64,000 nucleotides of DNA, taken from NCBI RefSeq assembly GCF_002288925.2, contig NW_022098044.1:16882197-16946196 (forward strand), in the 5' to 3' direction. The position numbers and the translations under genes were made by a program. The DNA is from Delphinapterus leucas (taxonomy: Eukaryota; Chordata; Mammalia; Artiodactyla; Monodontidae). The notes under the pieces are model-generated. The model saw nothing but the letters and a program-made list of their open reading frames with translations, was not told the DNA's origin and searched no databases. Positions 21,716 to 32,765 of this stretch are shown here, in pieces. Positions within the stretch are counted from its first letter, which is position 1, and each line of letters opens with the position of its first letter.

Positions 21716-24700
21716 TCTTTTCTTCTTTTTTTTAAATTTTAGAATTTTATTAATATTTTTTATACAGCAAGTTCTTATTAGTTATCCATTTTATACATAT
21801 TAGTCTATATATGTCAATCCCAATCTCCCAATTCATCCCCACCCAGCCGCTTTTCTCCCTTGGTGTCCATACATTTGTTCTCTACATCTGTGTCACTATT
21901 TCTGCCCTGCAAACCGGCTCATCTGTACCATTTTTCTAGGTTCCACATATATGCATTAATATACGATATTTGTTTTTCTCTTCCTGACTTACTTCACTCT
22001 GTACGACAGTCTCTAGATCCATCCACATCTCTACAAATGACCCGTTTTCATTCCTTCTTAAGACTGAGTAATATTCCATTGTATATATGTGCCACATTTT
22101 CTTTATCCATTCATCTGTCGATGGGCATTTAGGTTGCTTCCGTGTCTGGGTTACTGTAAATAGAGCTGCAATGAGCATTGGGGTGCGTGTGTCTTTTTGA
22201 ATTATGGTTTTCTCTGGGTATATGCCCAGTAGTGGGATTGCTGGGTCATATGGTAGTTCTATTTTTAGTTTTTTCAGGAACTTCCATACTGTTCCCCATA
22301 GTGGCTGTATCAATTTACATTCCCAGCAACAGTGCAAGAGGGTTCCCTTTTCTCCACACCCTCTCCAGCATTTGTTCTTTGTAGATTTTCTGATGATGCC
22401 CATTCTAACTGGTGTGAGGTGATACCTCATTGTAGTTTTGATTTGCATTTCTCTAATAATTAGTGATGTTGAGCAGTTTTTCATGTGCTTCTTGGCCATC
22501 TGTGTATCCTCTTTGGAGAAATGCCTATTTAGGTCTTCTGCCCATTTTTTGATTGGGATGGTTTGTTCTTTTAATATTGAGCTGCATGAGCTGTTTATAT
22601 ATTTTGGAGATTAATCCTTTGCCTGTTGATTCATTTGCAAATATTTTCTCCAATTCTGAGTGTTGTCTTTTCATCTTGTTTGTAGTTTCCTTTGCTTTGC
22701 AAAAGCTTTTAAGTTTCATTAGGTTCCATTTGTTTATTTTTGTTTTTATTTCCATTACTCTAGGAGGTGGATCAAAAAAGATCTTGCTGTGATTTATGTC
22801 AAAGAGTGCTCTTCCTATGTTTTCCTCTAGAAGTTTTACAGTGTCTGGTCTTATATTTAGGTCTGTAATCCATTTTTAGTTTACTTTTGTGTATGGTGTT
22901 AGGGAGTGTTCTAATTTCATTCTTTTACATGTAGCTGTCCAGTTTTCCCAGGACCACTTATTGAAGAGACTGTCCTTTCTCCATTGTATATCCTTGCCTC
23001 CTTTGTCATAGATTAGTTGACCATAGGTGCATGGGTTTATCTCTGGGCTTTCTATCTTGTTCCATTGATCTATGTTTCTGTTTTTGTGCCAGTACCATAT
23101 TGTCTTGATTACTGTAGCTTTGTAGAATAGTCTGAAGTCAGGGAGTCTGATTCCTCCATTTCCGTTTTTTTCCCTCAAGACTGCTTTGGCTGTTTGGGGT
23201 CTTTTGCGTCTCCATACAAATTTTAAGACTTTTTTTTTCTAGTTCCATAAAAATGGCATTGGTAATTTAATAGGGATTGCATTGAATCTGTAGATTGCTT
23301 TGGGTAGTATAGTCATTTTCACAATATTTATTCTTCCAATCCAAGGACATGACATATCTCTCCATCTATTTGTATCATCTTTAATTTCTTTCATCAGTGT
23401 CTTATAGTTTTCTGCATACAGGCCTTTTGTCTCCATAGGTAGGTTTATTCCTAGGTATTTTATTCTTTTTGTTGCAATGGTAAATGGGAGTGTTTCCTTA
23501 ATTTCTCTTTCAGATTTTTCATCATTAGTGTATAGGAATGCAAGAGATTTCTGTGCATTAATTTTGTATCCTGCAATTTTACCAAATTCGTTGATTAGCT
23601 CTAGTAGTTTTCTGGTGGCATCTTTAGGATTTTCTATGTATAGTATCATGTCATCTGCAAACAGTGACAGTTTTACTTCTTCTTTTCCAATTTGTATTCC
23701 TTTTACTTCTTTTTTCTTCTCTAATTACCATGGCTAAGACTTCCAAAACTATGTTGAATAATAATGGTGAGAGTGGACCTCCTTGTCTTGTTCCTGATCT
23801 TAGAGGAAATGCTTTCAGTTTTTCACCATTGAGAATGATGTTTGCTGTGGGTTTGTCATATATGGCCTTTATTATGTTGAGGTAGGTTTCCTCTATGCCC
23901 AGTTTCTGGAGAGTTTTTATCATAAATGGGTGTTGAATTTTGTCAAAAGCTTTTTCTGCATCTATTGAGATGATCATATGGGATTTCTCCTTCACTTTGT
24001 TAATATGGTTTATCACATTGATTGATTTGTGTATTTAAGAATCCTTGCATCCCTGGGATAAATCCCACTTGATCATGGTGTATGATCATGTGCTGTTGGA
24101 TTCTGTCTGTTAGTATTTTGTTGAGGATTTTTGCATCTATATTCATCAGTGATATCGGTCTGTAATTTTCTTTTATTGTAGTATCTTTGTCTGGTTTTAG
24201 TATCAGGGTGATAGTGGCCTCATAGAATGAGTTTGGGAGTGTTCCTTCCTCTGCAATTTTTTGGAAGAGTTTGAAAAGGATGGGTGTTAGCTCTTCTCTA
24301 AATGTTTGATAGAATTCACCTTTGAAGCCATCTGGTCATGGACTTTTGTTTGTTGGAAGATTTTTAATCACAGTTTCAATTTCATTACTTGTGATTTGTC
24401 TGTTCATATTTTGTATTTCTTGTTGGTTCAGTCTTGGAAGGTTATACCTTTCTAAGAATTTGTCCATTTCTTCCAGGTTGTCCATTTTATTGGCATAGAG
24501 TTCCTTGTAGGAGTCTCTTATGATGCTGTGTATTTCTGCGGTGTCTGTTGTAACTTCTTCTCATTTCTAATTTTATTGATTTGAGTCCTTTCCCTCTTTC
24601 TCTTGATGAGTCTGGCTAGCGGCTTATCAATTTTGTTTATCTTCTCGAAAAACCAGCTTTTAGTTTTATTGATCTTTGCTATTGTTTTCTTTGTTTCTAT

Positions 24701-24970
24701 TTTATTTATATCTGTTCTGATCTTTATGATTTCTTTCCTTGTACTAACTTTGGGTTTTGTTTGTTCTTCTTTATCTAGTTCCTTTACGTGTAAGGTTAGA
24801 TTGTTTATTTGAGATTTTTCTTGTTTTTGAATGTGGGGTATCGTTTTTTGTGAGTTCCAGTGTCTTCCTGTCAATGATTGTTCAGCAGTTAGTTGTGATT
24901 CTGGTGCTCTTGGGAAAGGGAGTGAGCGCACATCCTTCTACTTCGTCATCTTGAACCAATCATCTTGTGT
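21716..24970 (-). mobile_element. L1 with both ends but an internal deletion (3.25 kb)
   Basis: Read on the minus strand it begins near 24965 with '…ttcaagatgacgaagtagaaggatgtgcgctc', which matches the start of a cetartiodactyl L1 5' UTR as I remember it. After about 135 bases it passes straight into the middle of ORF2 near 24821-24834, then runs to the 3' end (poly-T at 21724-21731). A 17-bp imperfect duplication, CCTCACC[C/G]ATCTGGA[C/T]T, flanks it at 21699-21715 and 24971-24987. It is therefore a complete insertion event lacking the rest of the 5' UTR, ORF1 and the ORF2 endonuclease. Confidence 0.9.
21936..24830 (-). pseudogene. L1 ORF2 remnant (reverse transcriptase to C-terminus)
   Basis: The encoded family product is the L1 endonuclease/reverse transcriptase. 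Read 5' to 3' on the minus strand, it has [20 protein letters not shown] (near 24600-24660), the reverse-transcriptase region with [20 protein letters not shown] and [20 protein letters not shown] (23651-24016), FADD encoded at 23650-23661, and the cysteine-containing C-terminus ([19 protein letters not shown], within 21936-22499). Frameshifts split it into at least five frames. One shift falls just before FADD, and an in-frame break lies between 24017 and 24517. The endonuclease domain is absent, so it cannot be functional. Confidence 0.9.
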
Positions 24971-25077
24971 CCTCACCGATCTGGATTTAAACACAGGCTG
25001 AATTGCCTCTACTTGCCCTGGCATCTAGATCATTTCTTCAGTTGCAGATACCGACTTCTGGAAGTCTGATTCCTTTT

Positions 25078-25436
25078 TTAAAAAAATATTTATTTATTTG
25101 GCTGCGTAGGGTGTTAGTTGCGGCACGTGGGATCTTTTTGGAATGTGGGATCTTTCATTGTGGCACGCGAGCTCTTCGTTGCAGTGTGTGGGCTTCTCTC
25201 TAGTTGTGGCATGTGGATTTTCTCTTCTCTAGTTGTGGTGCCAGGCTACAGGGCATATGGGCTCTGTAGTTTGTGGCACGCAGGCTCTCTAGTTGAGGCG
25301 CATGGGCTCAGTGGTTGTGCTGTGTGGGCTTAGTTGCCCCGCGGCATGTGGCATCTCAGTTCCCCAACCAGTGAACGAACCTGCTTCCCCTGCATTGGAA
25401 GGCGGATTCTTTACCACTGGACCACCAGGGAAGTCC
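25078..25436 (-). mobile_element. Long CHR-type SINE, minus strand
   Basis: An antisense copy of about 360 bp, from an A/T-rich tail (AAAAATATTTATTTATTTGG) to CCACCAGGGAAGTCC. It is flanked by 20-bp imperfect duplications, CTGGAAGTCTGATTCCTTTT at 25058-25077 and CTGGATGACTGATTCCTTTT at 25437-25456. The middle has several degenerate 'ggcacgtgggctc'-type repeats, as in long CHR-1-like SINEs. Confidence 0.9.
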
Positions 25437-25456
25437 CTGGATGACTGATTCCTTTT

Positions 25457-25600
25457 AAAAGCAGACAGGTGCCAATCCTGAGTCTGTCACTTCCCAGCTT
25501 TGAGATTCCCATTTCTTCATCTGTAAGGCTCATATCATACATGTTTCTGAAAAGTTGTGATGATCAAAATCACTGATACAGGTAAAGGCCTATACTGTAA
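25457..25600 (+). mobile_element. MIR SINE fragment
   Basis: '…ccaatcctgagtctgtcacttcccagctttgag…' and 'catttcttcatctgtaaggctcatatc' correspond to the MIR core and tail. Confidence 0.65.
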
Positions 25601-26230
25601 TTCTAAACATAATTATTTAGAAACCAGAGTTAAGTGGACACATTTAGTAAGCATATGCCACTTACACGCTTGATCTAATAGACACATGTGGAAACCCAGA
25701 AACAGAGACGAGACATACTTCTCAGGCCCACATGGAACATTTCCATAAACTGACTGTATTCCAGGCCTTAAAGTCTCAAGTCCTAGGATATATATCATGC
25801 AGACTCCATTCCTTGCAACTGCCCTTGCATTCATGGAATAAACCCAGCAACGTTGCTGAACTCACTTATTGATCTACACTGTCAATAGCCACAGTTCTTG
25901 AAAACTCAATGTCAAGTGAAAACATGAAGCTGCAGAATGTAAATAAAATGTGATATCAAGTCCCTAAAATTTAAAACACACAATGCTATTTGCTTTCCAT
26001 GGGTAAATACGTAGACTAGTAAAAGCATAGAGACATGGCAGGAAGGATTTACACAACTGTAGTGACTGTTTCAGAAGTTGCTTAAGTTATATCAGAAAGG
26101 TTTTGCTAAAAAATAAAAAGGAGTAAAATAAATGTGACGAACCTATATATGTGAAATCTAGTCCGTGTTGACCTAGAGGATTGTCATATCCCTTACCTCA
26201 TGTCCTTTATGCTCGAGATTGTTGGAATTA
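25601..26230. other. Unique AT-rich stretch
   Basis: No recognised element or gene. Confidence 0.45.
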
Positions 26231-26245
26231 AAAAGAAAAGGCTTG

Positions 26246-26543
26246 GGGCTTCCCTGGCAGGGCAGTGGTTGAGAATCTGCCTGCCAATGCAGGGGACACG
26301 GGTTTGAGCCCTGGTTTGGGAGGATCCTACATGCCACGGAGCAACTAGGCACGTGAGCCACAACTACTGAGCCTGCGCGTCTGGAGCCTGTGCTCCGCAA
26401 CAAGAGAGGCCGCGACAGTGAGAGGCCCGCGCACCGCGATGAAGAGAGGACCCTGCTCGCTGCAACTAGAGAAAGCCCTCGCACAGAAACGAAGACCCAA
26501 CACACCCAAAAGTAAATAAATAAATAAATAAATTTATTTTAAA
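26246..26543 (+). mobile_element. Long CHR-type SINE, plus strand
   Basis: Starts GGGCTTCCCTGGCAGGGCAG, with body '…ccacaactactgagcctgcg…' and a 3' part '…cccaacacacccaaaagtaaataaataaataaataaatt'. Flanking copies of AAAAAGAAAAG lie at about 26230-26240 and 26542-26552. Confidence 0.92.
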
Positions 26544-26551
26544 AAAAGAAA

Positions 26552-27244
26552 AGCCTCAGTGTTGGGCACGTATTGGTATTCAGCAAATGTTAAGTTTTGT
26601 CCAGACCAGGTTTCAAGAGAGCATTCAATGAGCCAGCATGGGTGAAACTTCCTAGGGCAGGTGCCCAGGATGGGTTTGCAGCCTCCTTCCCTGTCTCCCT
26701 GTTCTGGTCCAGCCTCTCATCTGTAGGGTGTATCCCACAGTGCCAGGTTGGCTGCTCCCACTTGTTTCCCCCAAATCTGTGCAGCTCCATGGGTACTGCT
26801 GGAAACATCAGAGAGGCAGCAGCAAGCCTCAGAAGTTGGGGAGACTGGGCATTAGTCCATGTCCAGCTCTCACATCCCTGCATCTAATAGGGCAGCAAAA
26901 TACTCTCCTGCCCAGTCGTGCCTGGCAGGTCAGGGAGAAATGTGCGCTCCCAGCTGCCCCGTTCCTCCATTATCTTGCTGTATTACTCATTAATACCCAC
27001 CTCGATCTCCCTTTAGGCAGTGGGCTTTCTTACCTTTTTAGGATAATTAGCAAACCTATTACACAATAAAACATGGCTTGGTTTCCATGGTGATTTGCAT
27101 GCTCTGTCTCATGATGCTTTCCAAGGAGCCTATCTTAATCTTCATCAGCCCTACCACAGCTAGTCTCTGCCATATCTCATTACGGGGAAAGTTTCCTTAA
27201 GAAAACATTGTATTTCTTAATGCTCCTGTTGCCAGGGCAAAAAT
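26552..27244. other. Unique stretch, part possibly conserved
   Basis: Near 26560-26600 the text resembles the end of a MIR ('gttgggcacgtattggtattcagcaaatgtta'). 27000-27200 carries an octamer-like ATTTGCAT and a mixed composition that could be conserved non-coding DNA. Overlapping frames of up to 113 codons at 26590-27069 are unsupported. Confidence 0.35.
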
Positions 27245-27485
27245 TCCAATGTACGGCATGATGATTATAGTTAACACTATTGTACTGCATACTTGAACTT
27301 TGCTATGAGAGCGGATCTTCAGTGTTCTTGATATACACACAGGCACACACACACAATGGTAACTATGTGAGGTGATGGATGTGTTAACTGAATACAGAGT
27401 ATCAGTGTATCAAATCATCACATTGTACACCTTAAATCTATACAATTTTCTTTGTTAATTGAATCTCCATAAAGTTGGGAAAAAA
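27245..27485 (+). mobile_element. Old L1 3' UTR end
   Basis: '…atagttaacactattgtactgcatacttg…', '…aatggtaactatgtgaggtgatggatgtgttaac…', '…caaatcatcacattgtacaccttaaat…' ends at an A-rich tail. This is the terminal 3' UTR of an L1MA/L1MB-type element, with a CA run at 27342-27354. Confidence 0.88.
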
Positions 27486-28157
27486 GAAAATTTGCATTTT
27501 GAAAACAAAGGCTTCTTGGGTTCAAGTTCATTGATTTGTCTCTAATGTAGCCTGTAATTGAGAGCAACTTGTTTCTCATCATGAGTTTAATTATCATCAA
27601 GGTGGATTAAACACTTAGCATACATGCTGTTAAGCACCTTAAAGACACTTAGGACATGTGCCTGTTTGGCCACTCCACGAATATGTGTGGTGAAACCCTG
27701 AAGGCTACGTTCGGAGACCTGTACGATATGCATGATGGATTTCAATCTGCTCAAATGGAGATTCTGTAGAGTCGGCAAGCACCGTGAAATATCAGGCAGG
27801 TGGGAACAAATCATTTTGAGTCAGATCCAGTGGGAGACATGGAGTGTGGGCAGCTTCTTAATGAATATAGACCCGCACCATCCGTGCATTATTTACCCAG
27901 CTGTGCCTATTACTATTTCAATAATTTAAGGCAATTTGTTACAGGGTAACTTGACTGATTGCAATCAATAATTAAGAAGCCCAGAATCCAGTGTAAACTG
28001 CTCACACCAGCTGGTTTTCCTGGGGCAGAACAATGCCCCTCCCTTAACCCTTTCTGCCCCTGGAGCATCTCAAGAAGGGTATTAACAAATGGCTGTTGAA
28101 GCATCCTCACTGTTCCCTCATCCAGCTCCAGGATGCACTTGGCACGTTCCCTTCGCT
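27486..28157. other. Unique stretch, part possibly conserved
   Basis: No repeat recognised. 27840-27985 (…ATTATTTACCCAGCTGTGCC…GATTGCAATCAATAATTAAG…) resembles conserved non-coding sequence in composition. Confidence 0.35.
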
Positions 28158-28357
28158 GTTGCTACTCAAAGTATGGTCCATGCATTTGTTGCTTCAGTTT
28201 CAGCACCAGCATCAGCATCATCTGGACCTTAAAAATGTAAATTCTTAGGCTCCACACCCCCAGACCTACGGAATCAGAAACTCTGGGGTGGGTCCCCATA
28301 AGCTGTGTTCTAACAAGCTCTCCAGATGATTCTGGTGCGCACTCAAGTTTGCCCACT
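28158..28357 (+). mobile_element. MER5-like hAT-Charlie element
   Basis: '…gctactcaaagtatggtccatgc…', 'atcagcatcatctggacctt', '…ctacggaatcagaaactctggggtggg…', '…ctaacaagctctccagatgattctgg…' follow the MER5 order. Confidence 0.8.
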
Positions 28358-28953
28358 GGACTAGAGCAAGACCAAGTGTTAAGATAATAATAGAAAGTGT
28401 AAGTAGAGTTCAGTTTTAATATCCGTCATGTCTGCTGTATAGTGGTCCCCAAGATTATGAGCTGTAATACATATGACTTCTCCATCCCCGTCCCCTGTAC
28501 TCCCCCTTCCCACCTTCCCATGTGTCCCTCCAGCATCCTCTCCACCATAGCATCCTGCATCCTTCTGGCTTTGCTCCACAGCTCCTGCAAGCGGAGCTCT
28601 CACTTTCACACCCCACGGGTAGAGTTCTGGTTTTGCACATATTGCAACTGCCAGAATTGACAGAAGTGCCATTTATTATAAAATATGTATTTCACTTTAT
28701 CACATCTCCCCGACAACTAGCAATGATATTCCTTCCAACCCCCAAACAAATCTAGGAATAAAACGAGTTCAGCAAGTAGTTTTTGAGAGCAACATTTCTT
28801 GATTAGTCTCTGCTCTCCTGACAGAGGAGCGGCTCTTACTTTAGTAATTGAGTTAATAGTCAGCATTACATTCATCACCATTTAGAACTGATCAGTATCT
28901 AGAGCCAACCCCCCTCTGTATAACAAATATAAGAGAGAGCCTCAGTACACTTA

Positions 28954-28958
<5 letters not shown>
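28358..28958. other. Unique stretch of about 600 bp
   Basis: No element recognised. Frames of 61-97 codons here overlap each other on both strands and lack support. Confidence 0.4.

Positions 28959-28961
<3 letters not shown>

Positions 28962-28985
<24 letters not shown>
28962..28985. repeat. (TA)n microsatellite
   Basis: Twelve TA units after an A run, at the edge of an antisense L1M piece. Confidence 0.97.
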
Positions 28986-29047
28986 AACAGCTTTAGTGAG
29001 ATATCATTCACATACCATACAATGTACCCATTTAAAGTACACAGTTC

Positions 29048-29180
29048 AGAATTCCTTGGCAGTCCAGTGGTTAGGACTTCATGCTCTCAGTGCCGAGGGC
29101 CCAGGTTCAATCCCTGGTCAGGGAACTAAAATCCCACAAGCTGCACGGCGTGGCCAAAAAAAATAAATTAAAAAAAAAAT
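29048..29180 (+). mobile_element. Short tRNA-Glu-type SINE, plus strand
   Basis: Head 'agaattccttggcagtccagtggttaggacttc', body '…caggttcaatccctggtcaggg…', 3' end '…cggcgtggcc' and an A-rich tail. This is a short variant like the ruminant Bov-tA class. The target duplication ACAGTTC lies at 29041-29047 and 29181-29187. Confidence 0.9.
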
Positions 29181-29189
29181 ACAGTTCAA

Positions 29190-29226
29190 GCCACTCAGCT
29201 AGCTCAGCCGATAGAGCACGAGACTC
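29190..29226 (+). pseudogene. 5' half of tRNA-Lys, tailless retrocopy
   Basis: The 37-nt piece begins with the tRNA first base (GCC…), contains the D-arm text CTAGCTCAGcCGaTAGAGCA, then cGAGACTC, and stops in the anticodon loop after the first anticodon base of a CTT tRNA-Lys. The acceptor region carries 3 extra bases. There is no A tail and no T arm. Discounting the SINE that later landed in the left copy, a 16-bp duplication AAAGTACACAGTTCAA flanks it (29034-29047 plus 29188-29189, and 29227-29242). It cannot form a tRNA. Confidence 0.8.
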
Positions 29227-29605
29227 AAAGTACACAGTTCAATGGTTTTTAGTATATTCCAAGAGTTGTGCAACCATCACTACACTCAATTTTAGAATAT
29301 TTTCATCACTCCCGAAACAAACCCTGGATCCTTTAGTCATCACGCTCCCCCCCACCCCCAATTCCCTCTTCCCCTGTAGCCCTAGGTAACCATGAATCCA
29401 CTTTCTGTCTCTGTGGATTTATCTATTCTAGATTTTTCAATTATTTCATGTAAATGCACTTCTACAATATGTGGTCTTCTGTAGGTGGCTGATTTCCCTT
29501 AGCATAATGTTCATCCATGTTGTAGCATGAGTCAGTAGTTTATTCCTTTTATGGCCGAATCTCAGCACCGTTTTCCTTCCCAACTCCCTTTTCACCCTGT
29601 CACTT

Positions 29606-29810
29606 TTTTTTTTTTTTTTTCGGTACGCGGGCCTCTCACTGCTGTGGCCTCTCCCGTTGCGGAGCACAGGCTCCGGACGCGCAGGCTCAGCGGCCATGGC
29701 TCACGGGCCCAGCCGCTCCGCGGCATGTGGGATCTTCCCAGACCGGGGCACGAACCCGTGTCCCCTGCACCGGCAGGCGGACTCCCAACTACTGCGCCAC
29801 CAGGGAAGCC
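29606..29810 (-). mobile_element. CHR-2-like SINE, minus strand
   Basis: A full antisense copy from poly-T to GCCACCAGGGAAGCC. A perfect 13-bp duplication CACCCTGTCACTT flanks it at 29593-29605 and 29811-29823. Low divergence. Confidence 0.96.
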
Positions 29811-29823
29811 CACCCTGTCACTT

Positions 29824-31409
29824 CTTAAGTTGGATTTTAGTTCCAGACTGTGTGTGTATGTTTATTTTATTTTTAGGAATCAATAGTTATTTACAATTAG
29901 TTTCAACATCAGCACCTTTCCCCTTTTCCCCTCCTCTGCTTCTCCTTCTCCTCCCCGGAGTTTCCCCCACGGTAGAACCAGATTCTTGCATTGGGTGATT
30001 GTCAAGGCGGTTTAAAACATTTTTTAATAGCGTGGTTTATTTAACTCAATATATCTAAAATATTATTTTAACATATAATCAATATTCAAAATTATTAATA
30101 TTTTACATTCTTTTATTCATACAAAATCTTTGAAATCCAGTGTGTATTTTACACTTAGAGCACATCTCAATTCAGATGCGAAATCTTCACTAGAAATACT
30201 TGGCCTGCATTTGAATTTCATTGTTTACTGTGAAAATTTTTTTCATTGAATGGTATCTCCCATATTGCACTATTTATCTCAAGTTAAAAATAAGTACTTG
30301 CAATTTTTCAAATTTTGAATCAACACATCTTTGATGTTATTTGAAAGCTCTTATATTCTACAGGCAATGGTTTGGGTCTTAATTGAAGGTCTTTCACTTC
30401 TGGGGAAAACAGTTTTAATTTTTCTCTTCATAATTTTAAACAAAACTTCCATAGCTGAAATAACAATTTCTTTTACCACCTCTCCATCTAAAAATGTTTT
30501 TCTTTTTGTGCAGAAACCCAAACCATTTTATAGCTGGCCAAAGTTATAAGCTCAGATCTGTTCAAAATTGTTTAAAAATGTTTGTTGGACACAATTCTGA
30601 TTTCAGACAACTAATTTTCTTGTTTTCTGATTGTTGAGAATAAACTTCTTATAAAATTCACTGTGTATTTGTTGAACATGTATTATCCACTTAATTGTCC
30701 TAAATTTTCTTTTACATGACAGATATTCATTTTACTCTGCTGCAATAAGTTGCATTTACTATTCATTGTGAAATTTGCAACATACTTTCTTTTAGTCTCT
30801 TATTTTCTTTCTGCAAAAAATATTCATAAGCAAATTACAATGTTATATAAGTGTGTAAAAAATAATTAGAACTGAGTTAGTTCATTGATGCTGAGAAGAT
30901 TGGTGATGAGTTGTAATACTAGAAACGACACAAGAAGTTTGAATCTTGTTGCTGGGCTTACACAACCAAGACTTATCAAGTGACTTTGTTAAACGCTCTC
31001 CATCCCCCGCCCCCCTTAGATGCCGTGGTGGCCTTGCCTACAACACAGATTGTAGCTCACAAGACAGTGCCCAGTGGCTCTCAGCTGCCTCCAACACAAA
31101 GAGACATTTTCCTTTCCTCCCAAAGAGAGGAGTTTGCACATCATCAGAGCAACATGGGTCTATGGCTCTCTGAGGCAGGGATTGAGAAGGGGACAGTGCC
31201 CTGACATCATGTACCTTCGGAGACATTCGCCATGGACTCTACTGCCATTCCTCACTCATGGTGGCTTCTCCAACTTTATGGCTGAGTTTCTTCATTCAGG
31301 AACCTTTTCTATGCTCCCGAGCATGGCCCCAGGCCCAGCACTTGGGTGCCGGCCCAAGGGTGTAAGCACAGGAGTGATCTGGGCTCCGAGGTGAGGCGTT
31401 AAAGGGACT
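29824..31409. other. 1.6-kb stretch, AT-rich then mixed, nothing recognised
   Basis: 30000-30950 is strongly AT-rich, with a 72-codon frame at 30331-30549 that resembles nothing known. No transposon landmarks were identified. An old unrecognised element is possible. Confidence 0.35.
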
Positions 31410-31520
31410 ACAGTTACACCATTGAGACGAACTCTTATTTCACAGATGGGGATCCTGAGGCTTAAACGGGGGCAGTGACTTGTCTGAGGCCACAGGGAAT
31501 ATTGGCAGGACCAGGGTTGG
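31410..31520 (-). mobile_element. MIR SINE fragment, antisense
   Basis: '…tcttatttcacagatggggatcctgaggctta…gtgacttgtctgaggccacagg…' is the antisense MIR core. Confidence 0.75.
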
Positions 31521-31769
31521 GGGGCAGATTCTACTGATGGATGGCTTGCCCACATTCCCACTTATAGGAAATCTGGAATTTATTGCAGAGGGTGATTCCT
31601 TCCCTTCAATACCCTTTCTTATTTTTACTCCAAAACAAGCCTGCCTCAATGGAAACTCTGGGGGCTATTTCATCTTTTGTGTTCCCTTCTGGGATAGACG
31701 ATGGCATCACATTTCTGCCCTGCAGTCTTTGAGTTTCTTTCTGGTTCCAGTTCAGACTGGAACCCTCCC

Positions 31770-32765
31770 ACCTCCACAACCCCGAAACTCCAATCCCAGC
31801 CCCCGAGCTGCAGACTCACATTTGCCTGCTCCCTTAGTATCACTACACAGATGTCTCAAGCTTAAAATACCCAACACAAGGCTCTGATTGCCCCCTCCCC
31901 ACCAATGGTTCCTCCCTATACTCAGTCTTTTCCATCACACAAATGGCATCACAGTTCCCTCACTGCCTAAGTGAAGAATCACTCTTCACTCTTCTTTATG
32001 TCATCCTCCACGTTGGTGGACCCCAAAGGTACACCTGAAGTCCATTCCCAGATCGCCACCTCCAGGAGCCACCCCTGTCTAACGCTCTCCCTCAGTTGCT
32101 GGATCTACTACAATAACTCTTTTTTAAAAAATTTATTTATTTTTTAACATCTTTATTGGGGTATAATTGCTTTACAATGGTGTGTCAGTTTCTGCTTTAT
32201 AACAAAGTGAATCAGTTATACATATACATATGTTCCCATACCTCTTCCCTCTTGCGTCTCCCTCCCTCCCACCCTCTCTATCCCATCCCTCCAGGCGGTC
32301 ACAAAGCACGGAGCCGATATCCCTGTGCCATGCGGCTGCTTCCCACTAGCTATCTACCTTACGTTTGTTAGTGTATATATGTCCATGCCTCTCTCTCGCC
32401 CTGTCACAGCTCACCCTTCCCCCTCCCCATATCCTCAAGTCCGTTCTCCAACTCTTAATTGATCCTACAGCGCATTGATTGTGTCCCAACAGTCCATCCT
32501 TTCCTTAACTGCTAGATGGCCCATTCAAAGTATGAACCAGAGAATGTCACTTTCTAGCCTAAAAGCCCTTGACAACTTCTGGCTGTCCCTAGAATGAAAT
32601 CCAAACTCCTCTTGGCTGTAAGGCACTTCCCAGTCTTTTCCACTGTCTACCACCTCTCAGGAGAATAAGAGCTCTTTGAGCAGGGACTATTCTGTCCTGT
32701 CTACCACTAATCCCATGTGCCTGGTGCAGAGTGGGAGCTTAGTACCTGTTGATTGATTGACTGAC
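31770..32765 (+). mobile_element. L2 LINE 3' region split by an L1
   Basis: The L2 text before the L1 includes '…tcactcttcactcttctttatgtcatcc…'. After it, the text includes '…agcctaaaagcccttgacaacttctggctgtccctagaatgaaatccaaactcc…', '…gagctctttgagcagggactattctgtc…' and '…gtgcctggtgcagagtgggagcttagtacctgttgattg'. The order and direction agree on both sides of the interruption. Confidence 0.75.
32122..32449 (-). mobile_element. 5'-truncated L1 3' UTR, minus strand
   Basis: '…aacatctttattggggtataattgctttacaatggtgtg…', '…acaaagtgaatcagttatacatatacatatg…', '…cacggagccgatatccctgtgccatgcggctgcttcccac…'. A short duplication AACTCTT lies at about 32115-32121 and 32450-32456. It sits inside the L2. 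Confidence 0.9.

Larger units (their letters stand above)
28986..29573 (-). mobile_element. Old L1M, antisense, carrying two nested insertions
   Basis: Antisense L1M text: 'cagctttagtgagatatcattcacataccatac…', then after the insertions '…caatggtttttagtatattcca…gttgtgcaaccatcac…', '…ctatggccgaatctcag'-like end. It is interrupted by a SINE (29048-29180) and a tRNA-derived fragment (29190-29226). Confidence 0.85.

Noticed and set aside
21936..24016. Long minus-strand frames (up to 187 codons) with reverse-transcriptase motifs
   Set aside because: They are L1 ORF2 pieces broken by frameshifts, not a host gene or a new reverse-transcriptase system.
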